Of a stretch of DNA of 64,000 nucleotides, positions 1-10,200 are shown piece after piece (position 1 is the first letter of the stretch; each line of letters begins with the position of its first letter). Source of the stretch: Candidatus Schekmanbacteria bacterium. Lineage in GTDB: Bacteria > CSSED10-310 > JACPHN01. The stretch covers positions 59,882 to 123,881 of the forward strand of contig JACPHN010000110.1 in NCBI GenBank assembly GCA_016188575.1, written 5' to 3'. Made by a program: the position numbers and the translations under genes. Under the pieces are notes generated by a model that saw nothing but the letters and a program-made list of their open reading frames with translations, was not told the DNA's origin and did not search any database.

Positions 1-90
1 GGCAAGCCTGAGGTGGTCGGGAAGCCCGAGGCGGCGGGCAAGCCCGAGGTGGCTGGCAAGCCTGAGGTGGTCGGGAAAGCGGAAACCGCC
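1..90 (+). repeat. 18-bp coding tandem repeat (five units)
   Basis: Five consecutive 18-bp units encode the hexapeptide Gly-Lys-Pro/Ala-Glu-x-x. Units 1 (1-18) and 4 (55-72) are identical, which suggests a higher-order duplication of three units. The fifth unit (73-90) has diverged (GKAETA). The array runs off the left window edge, so the copy number is unknown. Confidence 0.9.
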
Positions 91-375
91 GGTGTCTTCA
101 GCCCCATGACGTATGAGAAGGCCGTCGCGCTGCTCGCCAAGAGTTTCGACTTGCTCGACACGGCGGCAGGCAAGGGCGGCAAGGACGGCCTTGTCGCCGT
201 TGGCGACTTGCGCGCCATCCTGGGGAATCCGGCGGCACCCGCGAATCTCAAGGCGGCTGCGCACTTCTTCCTCGATAACCCCGCCTATCGCAACATGTTG
301 GACGTCGCCGCGGGCAAGGGCGTGGTGGACGGATTCATCAGCAAGGCGGATGTCAAAGCCGCTCTAAAGAGCTAG
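1..375 (+). CDS. 3' end of repeat protein with HrpF/NolX-like EF-hand-like module
   Basis: The frame is open at the window edge, so this is the C-terminal part of a longer gene; a GTG at position 13 is only an internal codon. Visible are a Lys/Pro/Glu hexapeptide linker (residues 1-30) and then a ~90-residue helical module with two loops of the type LDTAAGKGGKDGLV and LDVAAGKGVVDGFI, each followed by a short helix. Such paired loops look like degenerate EF-hands and recall, from memory, the repeats of the HrpF/NolX family of type III secretion translocators. No secretion genes are visible beside it, so the role is open: it could simply be a calcium-binding or structural module. The stop is TAG, and the next gene begins 62 bases downstream on the same strand. 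Confidence 0.6.
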   Translation, partial: GKPEVVGKPEAAGKPEVAGKPEVVGKAETAGVFSPMTYEKAVALLAKSFDLLDTAAGKGGKDGLVAVGDLRAILGNPAAPANLKAAAHFFLDNPAYRNMLDVAAGKGVVDGFISKADVKAALKS

Positions 376-437
376 CGGCGCATTGCAAGAACCCGGCGGC
401 GCCTGCGCGCGCCGCCCTTTCCTCAGGGAGGCCGTCC

Positions 438-1595
438 ATGCTTGGCCCAATGTATCGGGATCTCATCGACAACGTGACGTTCTATGCATCCGGGATTCCT
501 GACATCCTCACCAAGGCGGACATCCGCGGCAGGGCCGCTGACCTGGTCCATCGTCGGGCTGGAGAGGCCAATCTCCAGGAGTCCTCCACTTCGGGTAGCA
601 CCGGCCTCCCCTTTCGCTTCTTCGAGTCCGATTTCGATCGGCACGTCCACCATCAGTGCTTTTGCCGCCTGTACCTCCATCTTCCCGAGCGCCATTACCG
701 CGCCCTGAGCATCAGCGATTTCCCGGAATCAGACCCGGCAGATGCCGAAAGGAGCTCGCTAGTCTACCGTGACCCGTGTGGCGAGGAGGTGGTTCGGCAC
801 GAGTTCCGTTTCCTGAGCTCGCGCGAGAGCTGCGACGTTCTGGCCGATCGCGTCTGGAGCGACTCGCCGCAGCTCCTTGAGGGGTACGCTTCCGCAATCT
901 ACCTCGTGGCCCGCATGCTCTCCGAGCAAGGGCGCGCGCTCTCCTCCGTGCAGGTCATCAGCCCGTGTGGCGAGCACCTCGCTGACGAGTATCGATCCGC
1001 GATCGCGGCAGCCTTTCCAAACGCCAGGATCCTGTGCCGGTACGGCGCCAACGAGCTCGGATCGCTGGCGTGGCAGTGCCCGTGGTGCGATCGTTACCAT
1101 TTCAACCTGGACTTCTACGCTTTTCGCGTCCTCGACGGGGACCGCATGGCGGTGACGAAGCGATATGCTTCGGGCTGCCAGCTCGCGCACTACGACCTGG
1201 GTGACCGCGTGCGCTTTGTCGGCATGGGGGAGTGCCGCGTGCCGCTTCCCGCGATCGCGATTCTGGAGGGCCGTCGCGACGACATCCTGATTGACCTCGA
1301 TGGCAAGACTCTGCCCATCATGCCGTATCATCTCGGGGACGTCCCCGAGCTCATTCAGTGGCAGATTGTCCAGCAGCCGGACCGCTCGCTCGATTTCAAT
1401 GTGATTGCCACGCGCGAAACCGCCGATCTTGCGGCGCATCTCACGGCGCGCCTCCGCGCCGACCTGCGGAACTGGACGCTGCCACTGCGCGTGAGCTTCG
1501 TTCGCCGCATCAACGGAACCCGCAAGTTGAAGCGGGTCATCTCACTGATTCCGGGCGCTGCTCCCGGTCAGAGCTGTTTCGCGAGCACACAGTGA
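438..1595 (+). CDS. CapK/PaaK-type adenylate-forming enzyme
   Basis: 385 residues. The phosphate-binding loop STSGSTGLP sits near residue 50, and the A5-like motif RYGANELGSLAWQCP is at about 195-210. The C-terminal third ends in an RRINGTRKLKR segment like the hinge and lysine region of phenylacetate-CoA ligases. The family activates carboxylic acids as acyl-adenylates and usually passes them to CoA or a carrier. The chain is a little shorter than PaaK (about 430) because the region before the P-loop is reduced. The ATG follows a good ribosome site (AGGGAGG, 8 bases away). It converges on the methyltransferase gene with a 28-base 3' overlap. The substrate cannot be read from the sequence. 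An unlinked CapK-like protein of secondary or exopolysaccharide metabolism is the best description. Confidence 0.8.
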   Translation: MLGPMYRDLIDNVTFYASGIPDILTKADIRGRAADLVHRRAGEANLQESSTSGSTGLPFRFFESDFDRHVHHQCFCRLYLHLPERHYRALSISDFPESDPADAERSSLVYRDPCGEEVVRHEFRFLSSRESCDVLADRVWSDSPQLLEGYASAIYLVARMLSEQGRALSSVQVISPCGEHLADEYRSAIAAAFPNARILCRYGANELGSLAWQCPWCDRYHFNLDFYAFRVLDGDRMAVTKRYASGCQLAHYDLGDRVRFVGMGECRVPLPAIAILEGRRDDILIDLDGKTLPIMPYHLGDVPELIQWQIVQQPDRSLDFNVIATRETADLAAHLTARLRADLRNWTLPLRVSFVRRINGTRKLKRVISLIPGAAPGQSCFASTQ

Positions 1596-2560
1596 CCGGG
1601 CGGCCTCCAGGATGCCTCGGCGCCGTCGCCCCACCCGCCAATTCGCGCCAGGAGACCGAGCTCTTCCGGAACGAAGCATCGCCGCATCGACACGAATCCA
1701 TCGTGAATGAATGCCCACGAGCCGAACTGCAGGCAGCCGATCGCGCTCACGGCAGCTCCCGCCGCGACGCTGCGGCATCCGTCGATGAAGACGACGCGGT
1801 TCGCGGCGACACGCGTTGCCTCGTGAAACATGAGAGCGATCCGCCCGGCACCAAAATGGTGTAGCGCTTGCGTGCACAGGACGACGTCGTAGGAGCCCGG
1901 TGCCAAATTCGACAGATCCAGTGCGTCCTGGACCGCGAAGGTGACGGGCAGACCTTGCCTCTTGGCGTGCTCGCGGCCGATCGCCAGGTATTCGTCACGG
2001 AGGTCGGTCGCGGTGATTTGCACCGCCAGGCCACGGTCCCGCGCCAGCAAGGCCGCGGCCAGAGCGAAACCGCCGTGCCCCGCCGCCAGGTCAATAACCG
2101 TGAGTGGTTTTGTCGCTCTGACGCCGCTTACCATTTCCGCGAAAAACAGCTCGTAGACGCCGATTGTCCCGTTCATGACGTGCAGATCCGCGACGATGCG
2201 CTCGCGGAGCTCGCGATCAAAGGTGGGATCGTCCATGAGCTCCGCGCCGTCGGGCTCGAGCCAGGCGAAGTCCCACGCGGCGGCGAGCCGTGCGGGCATC
2301 GTCGCGGCCGCGACCGCGGCGCGCACACCGCGGCGCATGTCGCCGATCGCCTCATCGGCAAGCGCGATCAGCCCGTCGCGGGAACCCGGTCTGCCTGCGG
2401 CAATGGCGGCGCCAAGCTCATCCGCCTGCACGCGATAGCGCGCGGCCGTGCGCTGCGCTGCCTCGCGGCGAACCCCAGCGAGCGCGCGGTTGATGGGACC
2501 CGGCCCGGTGAAGTTTGTGATCTGCGTAGCTATTCGCATCAGGTGCTGTACCGGTGTCAT
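1568..2560 (-). CDS. Class I SAM-dependent methyltransferase
   Basis: 330 residues. Motif I is VIDLAAGHGGFALAAALLA (about 155-175), followed by an acidic residue at the end of strand 2 (ITATDLRDEY) and a motif with VLCTQALHHFGAGRI near 230, all typical of Rossmann-fold small-molecule methyltransferases. The N-terminal ~130 residues are helical and unassigned and may cap the active site. The start ATG has GGAG about 11 bases upstream. The gene is oriented against the CapK-like gene and overlaps its 3' end. The substrate is unknown. No metal- or RNA-binding motif is seen, so a metabolite substrate is more likely than RNA. Confidence 0.85.
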   Translation of the reverse strand: MTPVQHLMRIATQITNFTGPGPINRALAGVRREAAQRTAARYRVQADELGAAIAAGRPGSRDGLIALADEAIGDMRRGVRAAVAAATMPARLAAAWDFAWLEPDGAELMDDPTFDRELRERIVADLHVMNGTIGVYELFFAEMVSGVRATKPLTVIDLAAGHGGFALAAALLARDRGLAVQITATDLRDEYLAIGREHAKRQGLPVTFAVQDALDLSNLAPGSYDVVLCTQALHHFGAGRIALMFHEATRVAANRVVFIDGCRSVAAGAAVSAIGCLQFGSWAFIHDGFVSMRRCFVPEELGLLARIGGWGDGAEASWRPPGHCVLAKQL

Positions 2561-2764
2561 CTGCGTCGTCTCCGTCTGGCATTTCGCGGGCCCGACCCTC
2601 CCGCGTGATCGGGCACGGCGCCAACGCGCCGACGCGGTCCGAACCGGCCGTGGGCTCGGGGCGAGCGGACATTTTCGCGGAGGCTTGTACGGCCATTTCC
2701 CGGCAATGGCAATGCCCCGCCGTCGGCCTCGGCGAAACGGCCGGCGCCCGACTTCGGCTCTGCG

Positions 2765-3763
2765 TCACCGCGGTACCGGCGTGGACTCGACCAGCCCGCG
2801 CAACACCTCGTCCGCCCCGACCCCGTCCACCTCGGCCGATGCCGTCAAGACGATCCGGTGGCGCAGCGCCGGCACGAACAGCTCCTTCACGTCGTCGGGA
2901 ATTGCGTACTCCCGCCCCTCCATCGCCGCCGCCGCGCGGGCCGCGAGCTGCAGCAAGAGCGCCGCGCGTGGGCTGCCACCGAGCTGGATCTGCGTGTGGT
3001 CTCGGGTCCGGCGCACCAGGCGCACCAGGTACTCCGCCACCTCGGGCCTGATCTGCACCCTCATCGCCTCCTCGCGCGCCGCGGCGAGCTCCGCTACCCC
3101 GCCGACGACTTCGATCGCCGCGAGCAACGCCGAGAGCCCCGCGGTATCCCCGCGGTGCTGCTCCAGAATGCGCAGCTCCTCTTCGAGCGTGGGATAGGTC
3201 AGCGCGATCTTGAAGAGGAAGCGGTCCAGTTGCGCTTCGGGCAGCGGATACGTGCCCTCTTGCTCAACCGGATTTTGCGTGGCGAGCACCATGAATGGCG
3301 CCGGCAGCGGGCGGGCCTTGCCGTCGATGCTCACCTGTCGCTCCTGCATCGCCTCGAGCAACGCGGACTGGGTTTTCGCCGGAGCGCGGTTGATTTCGTC
3401 GCCCAGCATCACGTTGGTGAATACGGGGCCCTCAACGAGGTGAAAGGTACCGCTCTGGAAGCTGAAAATCTGGGTCCCGACGATGTCCGAGGGCATCAGG
3501 TCCGGAGTAAACTGGATGCGGCCGAACTTCAGGCCAAGCGCGGCGGCGACCGCTCGGACCAGCGTCGTCTTCGCCAGTCCGGGCACGCCCTCCAGCAGCA
3601 CGTGCCCCTCGCACACCAACGCGATGAGCACCAATCGCAGCGCTTCGCTCTGGCCGACGATGACCTTGCCGACCTGCCGCTCCAGAGCCCGATGTAGGTT
3701 CATGATCATGTTGACATCCTCTCCGGCCTGAAGGCCGAAGCTTGCGGCGCGAGACCGGGTCAT
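2765..3763 (-). CDS. MoxR-family AAA+ ATPase
   Basis: 332 residues. Walker A is [10 protein letters not shown] (about 49-58), Walker B is [14 protein letters not shown] with the MoxR-type sensor context, followed by [21 protein letters not shown], which is characteristic of MoxR proteins; the C-terminal lid contains [10 protein letters not shown]. MoxR ATPases act as chaperone-like factors that mature metal enzymes or envelope complexes with partner proteins of the DUF58/DUF4129 type. The start chosen is the ATG at 3763, which overlaps the stop of the upstream DUF4350 gene as ATGA, a translational-coupling arrangement. A longer reading frame up to 4117 lacks homology and lies inside the upstream gene. 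The usual DUF58 partner gene is not found downstream. Confidence 0.93.
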   Translation of the reverse strand: MTRSRAASFGLQAGEDVNMIMNLHRALERQVGKVIVGQSEALRLVLIALVCEGHVLLEGVPGLAKTTLVRAVAAALGLKFGRIQFTPDLMPSDIVGTQIFSFQSGTFHLVEGPVFTNVMLGDEINRAPAKTQSALLEAMQERQVSIDGKARPLPAPFMVLATQNPVEQEGTYPLPEAQLDRFLFKIALTYPTLEEELRILEQHRGDTAGLSALLAAIEVVGGVAELAAAREEAMRVQIRPEVAEYLVRLVRRTRDHTQIQLGGSPRAALLLQLAARAAAAMEGREYAIPDDVKELFVPALRHRIVLTASAEVDGVGADEVLRGLVESTPVPR

Positions 3764-5155
3764 ACGCCGTTGCTCCCTGAGGCCGCGCCCGCAGGCGATG
3801 TGGGTGCCGCGAGATTCCTGAGCCGCGCCGCGAGCGCCGCCAGCTCCGCCGGACCAAACGGTACCGTCTCCACGCACTGGTGCTCGAGCCGCGCGAGCTC
3901 CAGGAGCTCCGTGCTCCCTGATCCTGTCGTGTCTCCCGATCCGCCCTGCCGCTGTTGCAGCCGATGGCGGTGGGCGTCGCACAGCCACGCGGCGGCAAGG
4001 TGATGGCGTCCGGCCCTGACCGCCAGATCCGCAAGGCTGACGACGTACTCCTCCTTGGCCCGGCGCGGCATCAGCCGTTGTTGCCGCGGCGGCCCGCGGC
4101 GGATCGCTCCCCGCCACCCCAGCACGAGCGTAACCAGGAGCGGCCCCATCAGCGCAAAGCGCAGCTCCGTCGAGGTGAGCCAGTGCATCTTGCCCCGCCG
4201 CGTCCAGTAACCGTGGGCATACTCGTCGAACAGCACCGCCCGGCGGCCGCTTTCGCTGGCGGCGCTGACGATTGCCGCCGCGAAGGCCCCTGTTTCACCA
4301 GCAAAGAGGCCGAGATTCGTGAATGGATATGGCGTGGACACCAGCCAGACCTCGCCGGCACCGCTGTGGCGACGCAACACCACGGGCCGGCCCCCGATCT
4401 GCACCAGCGCGTCCATCCCCGCCGACGTGGACGCCGCGAACGCCGAAAGCGAGAGGGAGCCACCTTTGGTCGCACCGTGGAGCAGGTCTGCGAGCTGCTC
4501 CGACTGGTGGGAAGGCAGGTCCGTCCACGGCCTCTCCGCGCCCTGCCAGAGCTCGGGTTCCACCCGGAGCGGCAAACCGGCGCCCGTTTCCTCCATCGCC
4601 TGGGCGCGGGGGCCACCGATAACCACGTCCCAGATCGTTTCTGGAACCCACTTCTCGACGACGGCCCCCATGGAGGGCTCGTCGTCAAGCTCGGATTGAC
4701 GCGGCGCGGCGTCGGGGGCCGGAGTGTCGCACTTGTCGGACGTGCGCGTTGCTTCGCGCGCGGCCGGGGCTACCCAAAGCACCAGGGATCCCGTGCAGTA
4801 GCGCGAGCTCCTCCTCGGACAGCGGATCCAGCACGAGCAGCAAGGTGGCTGCCGGATCCGGAAGGGCGCCGTAGGAGACGCGGTGTCGCCGCACCGTCAA
4901 GCCGAGCCTGGCCAGGACCTCTGCGATTCCGCGATAACCGTCCGCCTCCGGGCTATAGGAGGAGCGCCGCCCGGCTCCTCCCGCCCCGCCGCCCACCAGG
5001 CCGTCGATCAGCGCGCCGAGCAGCGCGGCACAGAGCAGCGCCAGCGCCAGACGCCAGGCGATCCGGCGCCGCGTTGCGCGCGCAATCTCCTCGAACGGCG
5101 TCGACGTGACCTCGCCCGTCGTGACCGCTCCGCCGTTCGCCCGCTCGCCGCTCAC
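3760..5155 (-). pseudogene. DUF4350-type membrane protein gene, apparently frameshifted
   Basis: Two overlapping frames together make one DUF4350-like protein of about 464 residues. The 5' part (from ATG 5155) has a TM segment near residues 33-52 and continues through YSPEADGYRGIAEVLARLGL and LLVLDPLSEEELALLHG. The match then stops and resumes one frame over at GSLVLWVAPAARE (about 4788) and runs to the stop at 3760. The second part includes [10 protein letters not shown], typical of the family, and a TM segment [17 protein letters not shown]. The lesion lies at roughly 4780-4800; a few family residues (the WV-x-x-GG turn) also seem missing, so a small deletion fits better than a single-base error. 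The start overlaps the DUF4129 stop (ATGA) and the end overlaps MoxR (ATGA), so the operon coupling is intact. It may be a real disruption, a sequencing error or, less likely, frameshifting. Confidence 0.75.
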
Positions 5156-5949
5156 CGCCTCACCGCCATCGCCTCAGCAGCCGCCATCACCTCGGTTCCG
5201 CGGTACCCCTCGGCGATGCGGCCGAGCAGCACCTCGAAGCTATCGAATTCGCCCTGCGACACGCGACCCGCACCGTACCAGGCGCGCTCGACCACGCGCG
5301 CAAAGCTCGCTACATCGGGTGGGTACTCCCGCCGGTCCTGCAGCCGGGCCACGACCTCCCGAGTCGTCGTGCCCGCCGCCACGTCCAGGACCCTCGCCTC
5401 CTCGATCAGCGCCAGGAGCGCCAGCAGCAGGAGGTGCCCGCCCTCTTCCAGCGCCCCTCGTGCGGCCGACTGCTTCGCTTGTCGCCGGAGCTCGTCGCAG
5501 CTCTGCAGTCGCTCCCGCGGCTGTGAACCGCTTTCTGCCACCGGGGTCCGGTACTGCATCCCGCGAAACGCCTCGCGCACCGTCCAGGCGATGTGAGCAA
5601 TCAAGGCGATCAAGACGATCAGAAGCACCGTGGTCAGTGCCCAATAAAGGGTCGGCGCCGCCGCATGAACCTCCTGAACGAAGTTGGTGAAACTGTTGAA
5701 CCACCCGCTGAGCGTCTCGAAGATCCTCCTTACAAGCTCGTCAGATCCCCTGGCGCGGCGCGAAAAAGCGTCCACCGGATAGGTCGGATCGGAAAAAACC
5801 GCCTCGACGGCCGCGTCCACGGACTCCGGGGTGAGGACCACCGGTGTCGCGCCGCGCGCCCTGGCGCCAACCCCGAGCAACACGAGAAAATGGGCAACAG
5901 CGCACAGTGTCCGCGCCCCTCGCCTATGCCCCATGATCTGACACCCCAA
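5152..5949 (-). CDS. DUF4129-domain membrane protein
   Basis: 265 residues. An N-terminal signal or TM segment (about 14-33) is followed by an extracytoplasmic stretch, a TM helix LYWALTTVLLIVLIALIAHIA (about 107-127) and a cytoplasmic DUF4129-like domain with a helical bundle and the TTREVVARL motif, ending in an amphipathic tail. DUF4129 proteins co-occur with MoxR and DUF4350 proteins in operons thought to act on envelope or transglutaminase-like functions. The alternative start at 5934 (MGHRRG) is possible. The stop overlaps the DUF4350 start by four bases. The upstream gene ends 14 bases before this start, so all four genes form one transcription unit. Confidence 0.82.
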   Translation of the reverse strand: MGCQIMGHRRGARTLCAVAHFLVLLGVGARARGATPVVLTPESVDAAVEAVFSDPTYPVDAFSRRARGSDELVRRIFETLSGWFNSFTNFVQEVHAAAPTLYWALTTVLLIVLIALIAHIAWTVREAFRGMQYRTPVAESGSQPRERLQSCDELRRQAKQSAARGALEEGGHLLLLALLALIEEARVLDVAAGTTTREVVARLQDRREYPPDVASFARVVERAWYGAGRVSQGEFDSFEVLLGRIAEGYRGTEVMAAAEAMAVRR

Positions 5950-5963
5950 GGAACCGTACCCGC

Positions 5964-6788
5964 TCAGAACGACGTCCCCCGCCAGCGCTCTCCGATCGCA
6001 TCCACCAGCTCCGCGATGCCTGCAATATCGAGCGCCTCACGCTTGGCCCGCAGATTGAAATAGTAGATGAGCGGCGCAACCGTGCCGAGCATGCCGGCGA
6101 CCGTCTGAATCAGAAACTGCACGGAGAGCAAGCCATACTGCACCGCGGGCGTACCGTGGGCTCCGAGCAGCAAGGTTGCGATCGCGGCCGGGACCTGCCC
6201 TGCTCCTGAAACGACGGCGGTCATCAGAATGATCAGCAGCACGAACCAGAAAATCGGCCACCGCTCACCTTTCGTGAGCTCGGCGCTTCTGCCGAACGCC
6301 TGGGTCCAGGTCAAGTTCTCCAAGACGAGAGCGGGAACCGCAACATAGTAGGTGCAGAGCGCGATGAATGCCGGAAAAACCAGGAGCAGGGCGCCGCCGA
6401 TGAGGATCAGACCCAGCGCCGTGCTGAGCGCCAGGACGGGCAGGAGCTTGCGCGCCGCCAACCTGAGACATTCCCCGAGACTCGGGAGCTCGCCGGTATA
6501 GCTCCCTGCCACCACAAGAATCGCCGCCGCCTGCTGCAGCGGCCAGATCAAGAATCCGGTCACCAGCAAGAGCACGATTGCCACCAGGATCTGGATCAAG
6601 CCCTGTTCCGGATCCACCTCTCGCGCCATATTGTCGGCGGCCGCGGCGAACAAGATCTCGCACACCAACAACGGTATTCCGAGGACCACGAGAATGAAGA
6701 AGAGCCGGCCAAAGTGGGCCAGGGGGAGAGAGACCGACAGCTCGATGAGCTCACCGAAGCTGCGCTCGCGGAATGCAATCGTTTTCAC
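5964..6788 (-). CDS. Polytopic membrane protein, first gene of the MoxR operon
   Basis: 274 residues with about six hydrophobic segments (near 25-50, 63-85, 115-140, 145-160, 180-205 and 220-245). After helix 4 it has a TWTQAFGRSAELTKGERW turn resembling the repeated motif of the YciC/DUF975/glycerophosphodiester-phosphodiesterase membrane-domain families (AL.RS..L.KG). The GTG start is preceded by AAGGTGAG at a 7-base distance. Function is unknown; the operon position suggests that it anchors or works with the DUF4129/DUF4350/MoxR proteins. The C-terminal ~25 residues are cytoplasmic and charged. Confidence 0.75.
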   Translation of the reverse strand: MKTIAFRERSFGELIELSVSLPLAHFGRLFFILVVLGIPLLVCEILFAAAADNMAREVDPEQGLIQILVAIVLLLVTGFLIWPLQQAAAILVVAGSYTGELPSLGECLRLAARKLLPVLALSTALGLILIGGALLLVFPAFIALCTYYVAVPALVLENLTWTQAFGRSAELTKGERWPIFWFVLLIILMTAVVSGAGQVPAAIATLLLGAHGTPAVQYGLLSVQFLIQTVAGMLGTVAPLIYYFNLRAKREALDIAGIAELVDAIGERWRGTSF

Positions 6789-7206
6789 GTTCGCTCACCT
6801 TACGGATGCGTTTGTTGGGCCAGGGCGGCAAGCAACCGTTTACACGAAAATGCGGGCGCGCGTCAATCCCGGCGCGGTGACGAACGCACGCGCCCGAGGA
6901 ACCTGAATCCACCGGCTGGTCGACTGTAAACCGCGCGAAATGCACCTCACGACGACCCCCCACCTCAGCTCTCCGCCGCTAGCGGTGGGAGGGACGGCGG
7001 AGGGACGCTATCGCGTCGACGTCGAATAGGCGGTGGATTTAGATGGAACATCCAGCCTTGTTCTGCGGTTCGACCTAGAGAACGCCGCGCAAGGACGACT
7101 GTGCGGCGAGGCTGGAGACGAAGTACACTATCCAGGGGGCGGACGCTGCAAGCCGTAGAAAGGTGCGCATGGGTCGCTTGCTAGCTGCGCTCACAGGAGG
7201 ATCTAT
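6789..7206. other. Intergenic region between divergent operons, with repeat copy
   Basis: 418 bases without a supported gene. It must hold the promoters of the membrane-protein operon (leftward) and the peptidase-barrel gene (rightward), but no clear -35/-10 pair stands out. A copy of dispersed repeat A occupies 6900-6992, and a partial second match (GGTGGATTTAGA) lies at 7031-7042. A strong ribosome site (AGGAGG) lies 5-10 bases before the ATG at 7207. Confidence 0.6.
6900..6992 (-). repeat. Dispersed repeat A, copy 1
   Basis: About 90 bp made of a CCTGAATCCACC end, a middle with GGTCGAC, a segment related to GCGGAAAGCGCATCACGA, and a GC-rich imperfect hairpin around CCGCTAGCGG. The same order of blocks recurs at 38266-38354 (opposite orientation) and 38866-38956. 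This copy is the most diverged of the three. Confidence 0.65.
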
Positions 7207-10200
7207 ATGAAACATGCGAGCGCGTTGCGCGCGCCCGAGGGTGCCCGCGGCGCGCGACTCCGAGCCTGGTCAGGCAGCTTGGTCGGTGCCGTCGCTCTGC
7301 TCGGCATGGCTCTCGGCGTACCCTCGGCCGGCGCCTTGATCGCCGGAGACTCGACGATTCTCCCCTCGCGCGCGGGCAAGGTGCACGTGCAGTGGCGGGA
7401 TTTCAAGTGGGAATACGTCGAGCTCGGACTGCGCGACCCCGAACCAGGATCCGAGGAGGCCGAGAAAGGAGAAAAAATCGGCGGAGTTCGCCTCTACTAC
7501 TACAGGCAAGAACAGGATCTGGCGCGCCGTGCTATCCCGGTCATTGAGAGCGATATGGCCTACCTTGAGGAGCAGTTTCACTACAAGACGCGGCGAACCA
7601 TTCCGTACGTGCTCTATTCGTCGCATGAAGAGTTCGAGCAAACTAACCTGTTTGACATCAGTGAATCCATCCTCGGTGTGACCTCTCCGACCGATCTCAA
7701 GATGAGCATGGCCTACTGGGGCGAGCACAAACGCTTCGCCATGGTAAGCCGTCATGAGATGGCACATCAGTTCACCGTGCAAAAAGTATACGACATCGCC
7801 GAAGACTACGAAACCGAGAAAACGCCGCTCCTTGAGATCCCTCTGTGGTTCATAGAAGGCATCGCCGAGTTCTACGCCAAGAACAAGGAGATCGATCCGG
7901 AAACCGCCGCCTTCGCTCGGGACATGCTCTACTACCCGGACAAGGATCGGTACTACAAGGTGCCTCGCTTCTTTGACGACTCCATCCAGAGCTACCCCCA
8001 CACGTACAAGATGGGGCAGCTACGCCTGGTTTACCTCGCGCAGGTCTACGGCGCCGATGTCCCGCAACGCGTCCTCGACATGAGCTACACGCTACAGCCG
8101 CGTCGAAAGAAGACGGATAACGACACCGTCAACAGCTTTCGCAGCTTGCTGAAGACCGTTACGGGAAAGCCGGCGCGGCAGCTTGACAAAGACTTCCGCG
8201 CCTGGCTCAAGAAGCAATTCCCACCGCCGATTCCCGAACCCGCCCCGAACGCCGCCGACACGCCCGCGACCCCAGTGGCCGGTGCGGTGGCCGCAGGCAC
8301 CGCCGGCGCACCGCCCGAAAGCCCCGGCGGCAAGGCCCCGCAAGCCGGCGCTACCGAACCGTCACCGCCGGAACCTCAGACCGCCGAGGAAAAGATCGTT
8401 GCGGCAGCGAGCTCCGATTCTGACAAGGAAAAATCCGACAAGAAAGGAGATGGTGAATCCAGCGCGGACGCGAACGCCGACGAGGATGAGGAAGATGACG
8501 ATGAAGACGTGGAAGAGGAGGAAGACGAGAAAGATGAAAAGCTCCCGAAATATCCACGCCGTCCTGGGCTACCCGAACCCTTCCACTTCGCCGCCGTCGG
8601 CGACACGATCGATCGCTGCTTGCCCGACACCGCATACGACCGGGTTTTCCTGCTCTGCCGGAAAATCGACGCGGATTCCGGAAACGTATCGCTGGTGCTG
8701 TACGACGAGCAGAAACCCGAGATCTCGCGCGAGGTTATTCGGGACGGCACGCACCACGTGGAGTCGCTGCACTTCATGGAGCGCCGGGTCATGGCGATTC
8801 AGAACGGGCGCATCGCATTCGCCGGCCGCCGCAGGGGAAGAGACATCATCTACGCGCAACCCTACCGGGTCAAGGATGACGACATTGCGCTCGGGCGCCG
8901 CCGGGCATACACCCTCCCGCATATCGTCGAGGTTGGCGAGCCGGCGTTTTCTCCCGATGGCAAGTTGCTCGCTCTTGTCGGATTGGATGATACCGGCGTC
9001 GAAGATCTCTACGTGCTGGAGTTGGACCAGCGCAAGCCGCCGGTCCGCATCACCGCTACGCCGTACAGCATGCAAAGCGTGGACTGGGGCAGCGACGGTA
9101 TCCTGATCAGCTCGGATGAGACTTCCACGGGTGCGTATAACCTCTTTCTTCTCAAGATCGACCCGTCGACTCTGGACTCGGAGTTTCAACCGCTTGCTTC
9201 CTTGACCGCGGATACGCGCTCCAGCCGCCTGACGCAAACCGACAGCGACCAGTCCGAGGCAGTGTTTTCCCCCGACGGCAGAATCCTCTTCGAGTCGACC
9301 GCTTCCGGCGCCCACGACATCTACGCGCTCGAAGAATGGCAATCGTCGGCGCCCGTCAGCCGCCGGCTCACCAATGGGTTTACGGGCTTCCAGCAGCCGG
9401 CGCCAAGTGGCGATTCCCTCTACGCTACCGGCTTGCTGGGGGGCAGGTATCGACTGTTCCGCCTGGACAAGAAGGACCTGTTCGCGGAGCCGGCTGCCGC
9501 GCCGACCGCCGCCGACGGCCAGCGCAAATGGCTGACCCTGGCCGAGCTACCCGGAAAGCCCCGCAGCTACCAGGCGATGCGGGGAAAGAACTGGCAGCTT
9601 GATGTCGCTCAGGCGATGATCTCGACCGCCGAACAAGGTGGCTCCGTTATTGCGTTTTCCGACATGCTGCGCGACCACTCCGTGGTCTTCCAGTTTTCGC
9701 TCTACGGAGACCTCGAGCTCGGTGACTTTTTTGGCCTCTACTTGAACCGCAAGAATCGGCTCGGTTGGGGAGTAGCCGCAGTGCACACGGTCCAAGTGCA
9801 GGTCGATCGCACCTTCGACCTCTCCGAATCGCGAGGGTACACCAACTACTATCGGCAGCGCGAGTTTGGTCTGGTCGGTCAGCTCGTCTATCCTTTCGAG
9901 ACCTTTGCTTATCTCGAGGTCGGCGCTTCCACCCTTGGCATTGATCGCTTCGATTTCTCGGATTACACGGGAGCTCTGGAATCACAGTGGAACAAGGAAA
10001 ACGAGAAGATAGAGCCCGAGCTCGAGCTCTACACGCAACTGGGGTTCGACACGATCTCGTTTCATCCTCTCACCGGACCGATTTCCGGTACTTCCTTGCT
10101 ATTGAAGGTCAGCGGCGCGTACCTGCCGGATCGCAGCGAGGTCTGGGGAGCGGCTCGCGTCGAGGCCATCAACTACCTACGCATCTATCGGTCCATCAAC

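Noticed and set aside
3764-4117. N-terminal extension of the MoxR frame by 118 residues
   Set aside because: The extension is low complexity with no MoxR homology, lies inside the DUF4350 gene and precedes a coupled ATG at 3763.
8569-9342. Minus-strand frame of 257 codons inside the peptidase-barrel gene
   Set aside because: Antisense shadow of a clear protein; high GC third positions keep it open.
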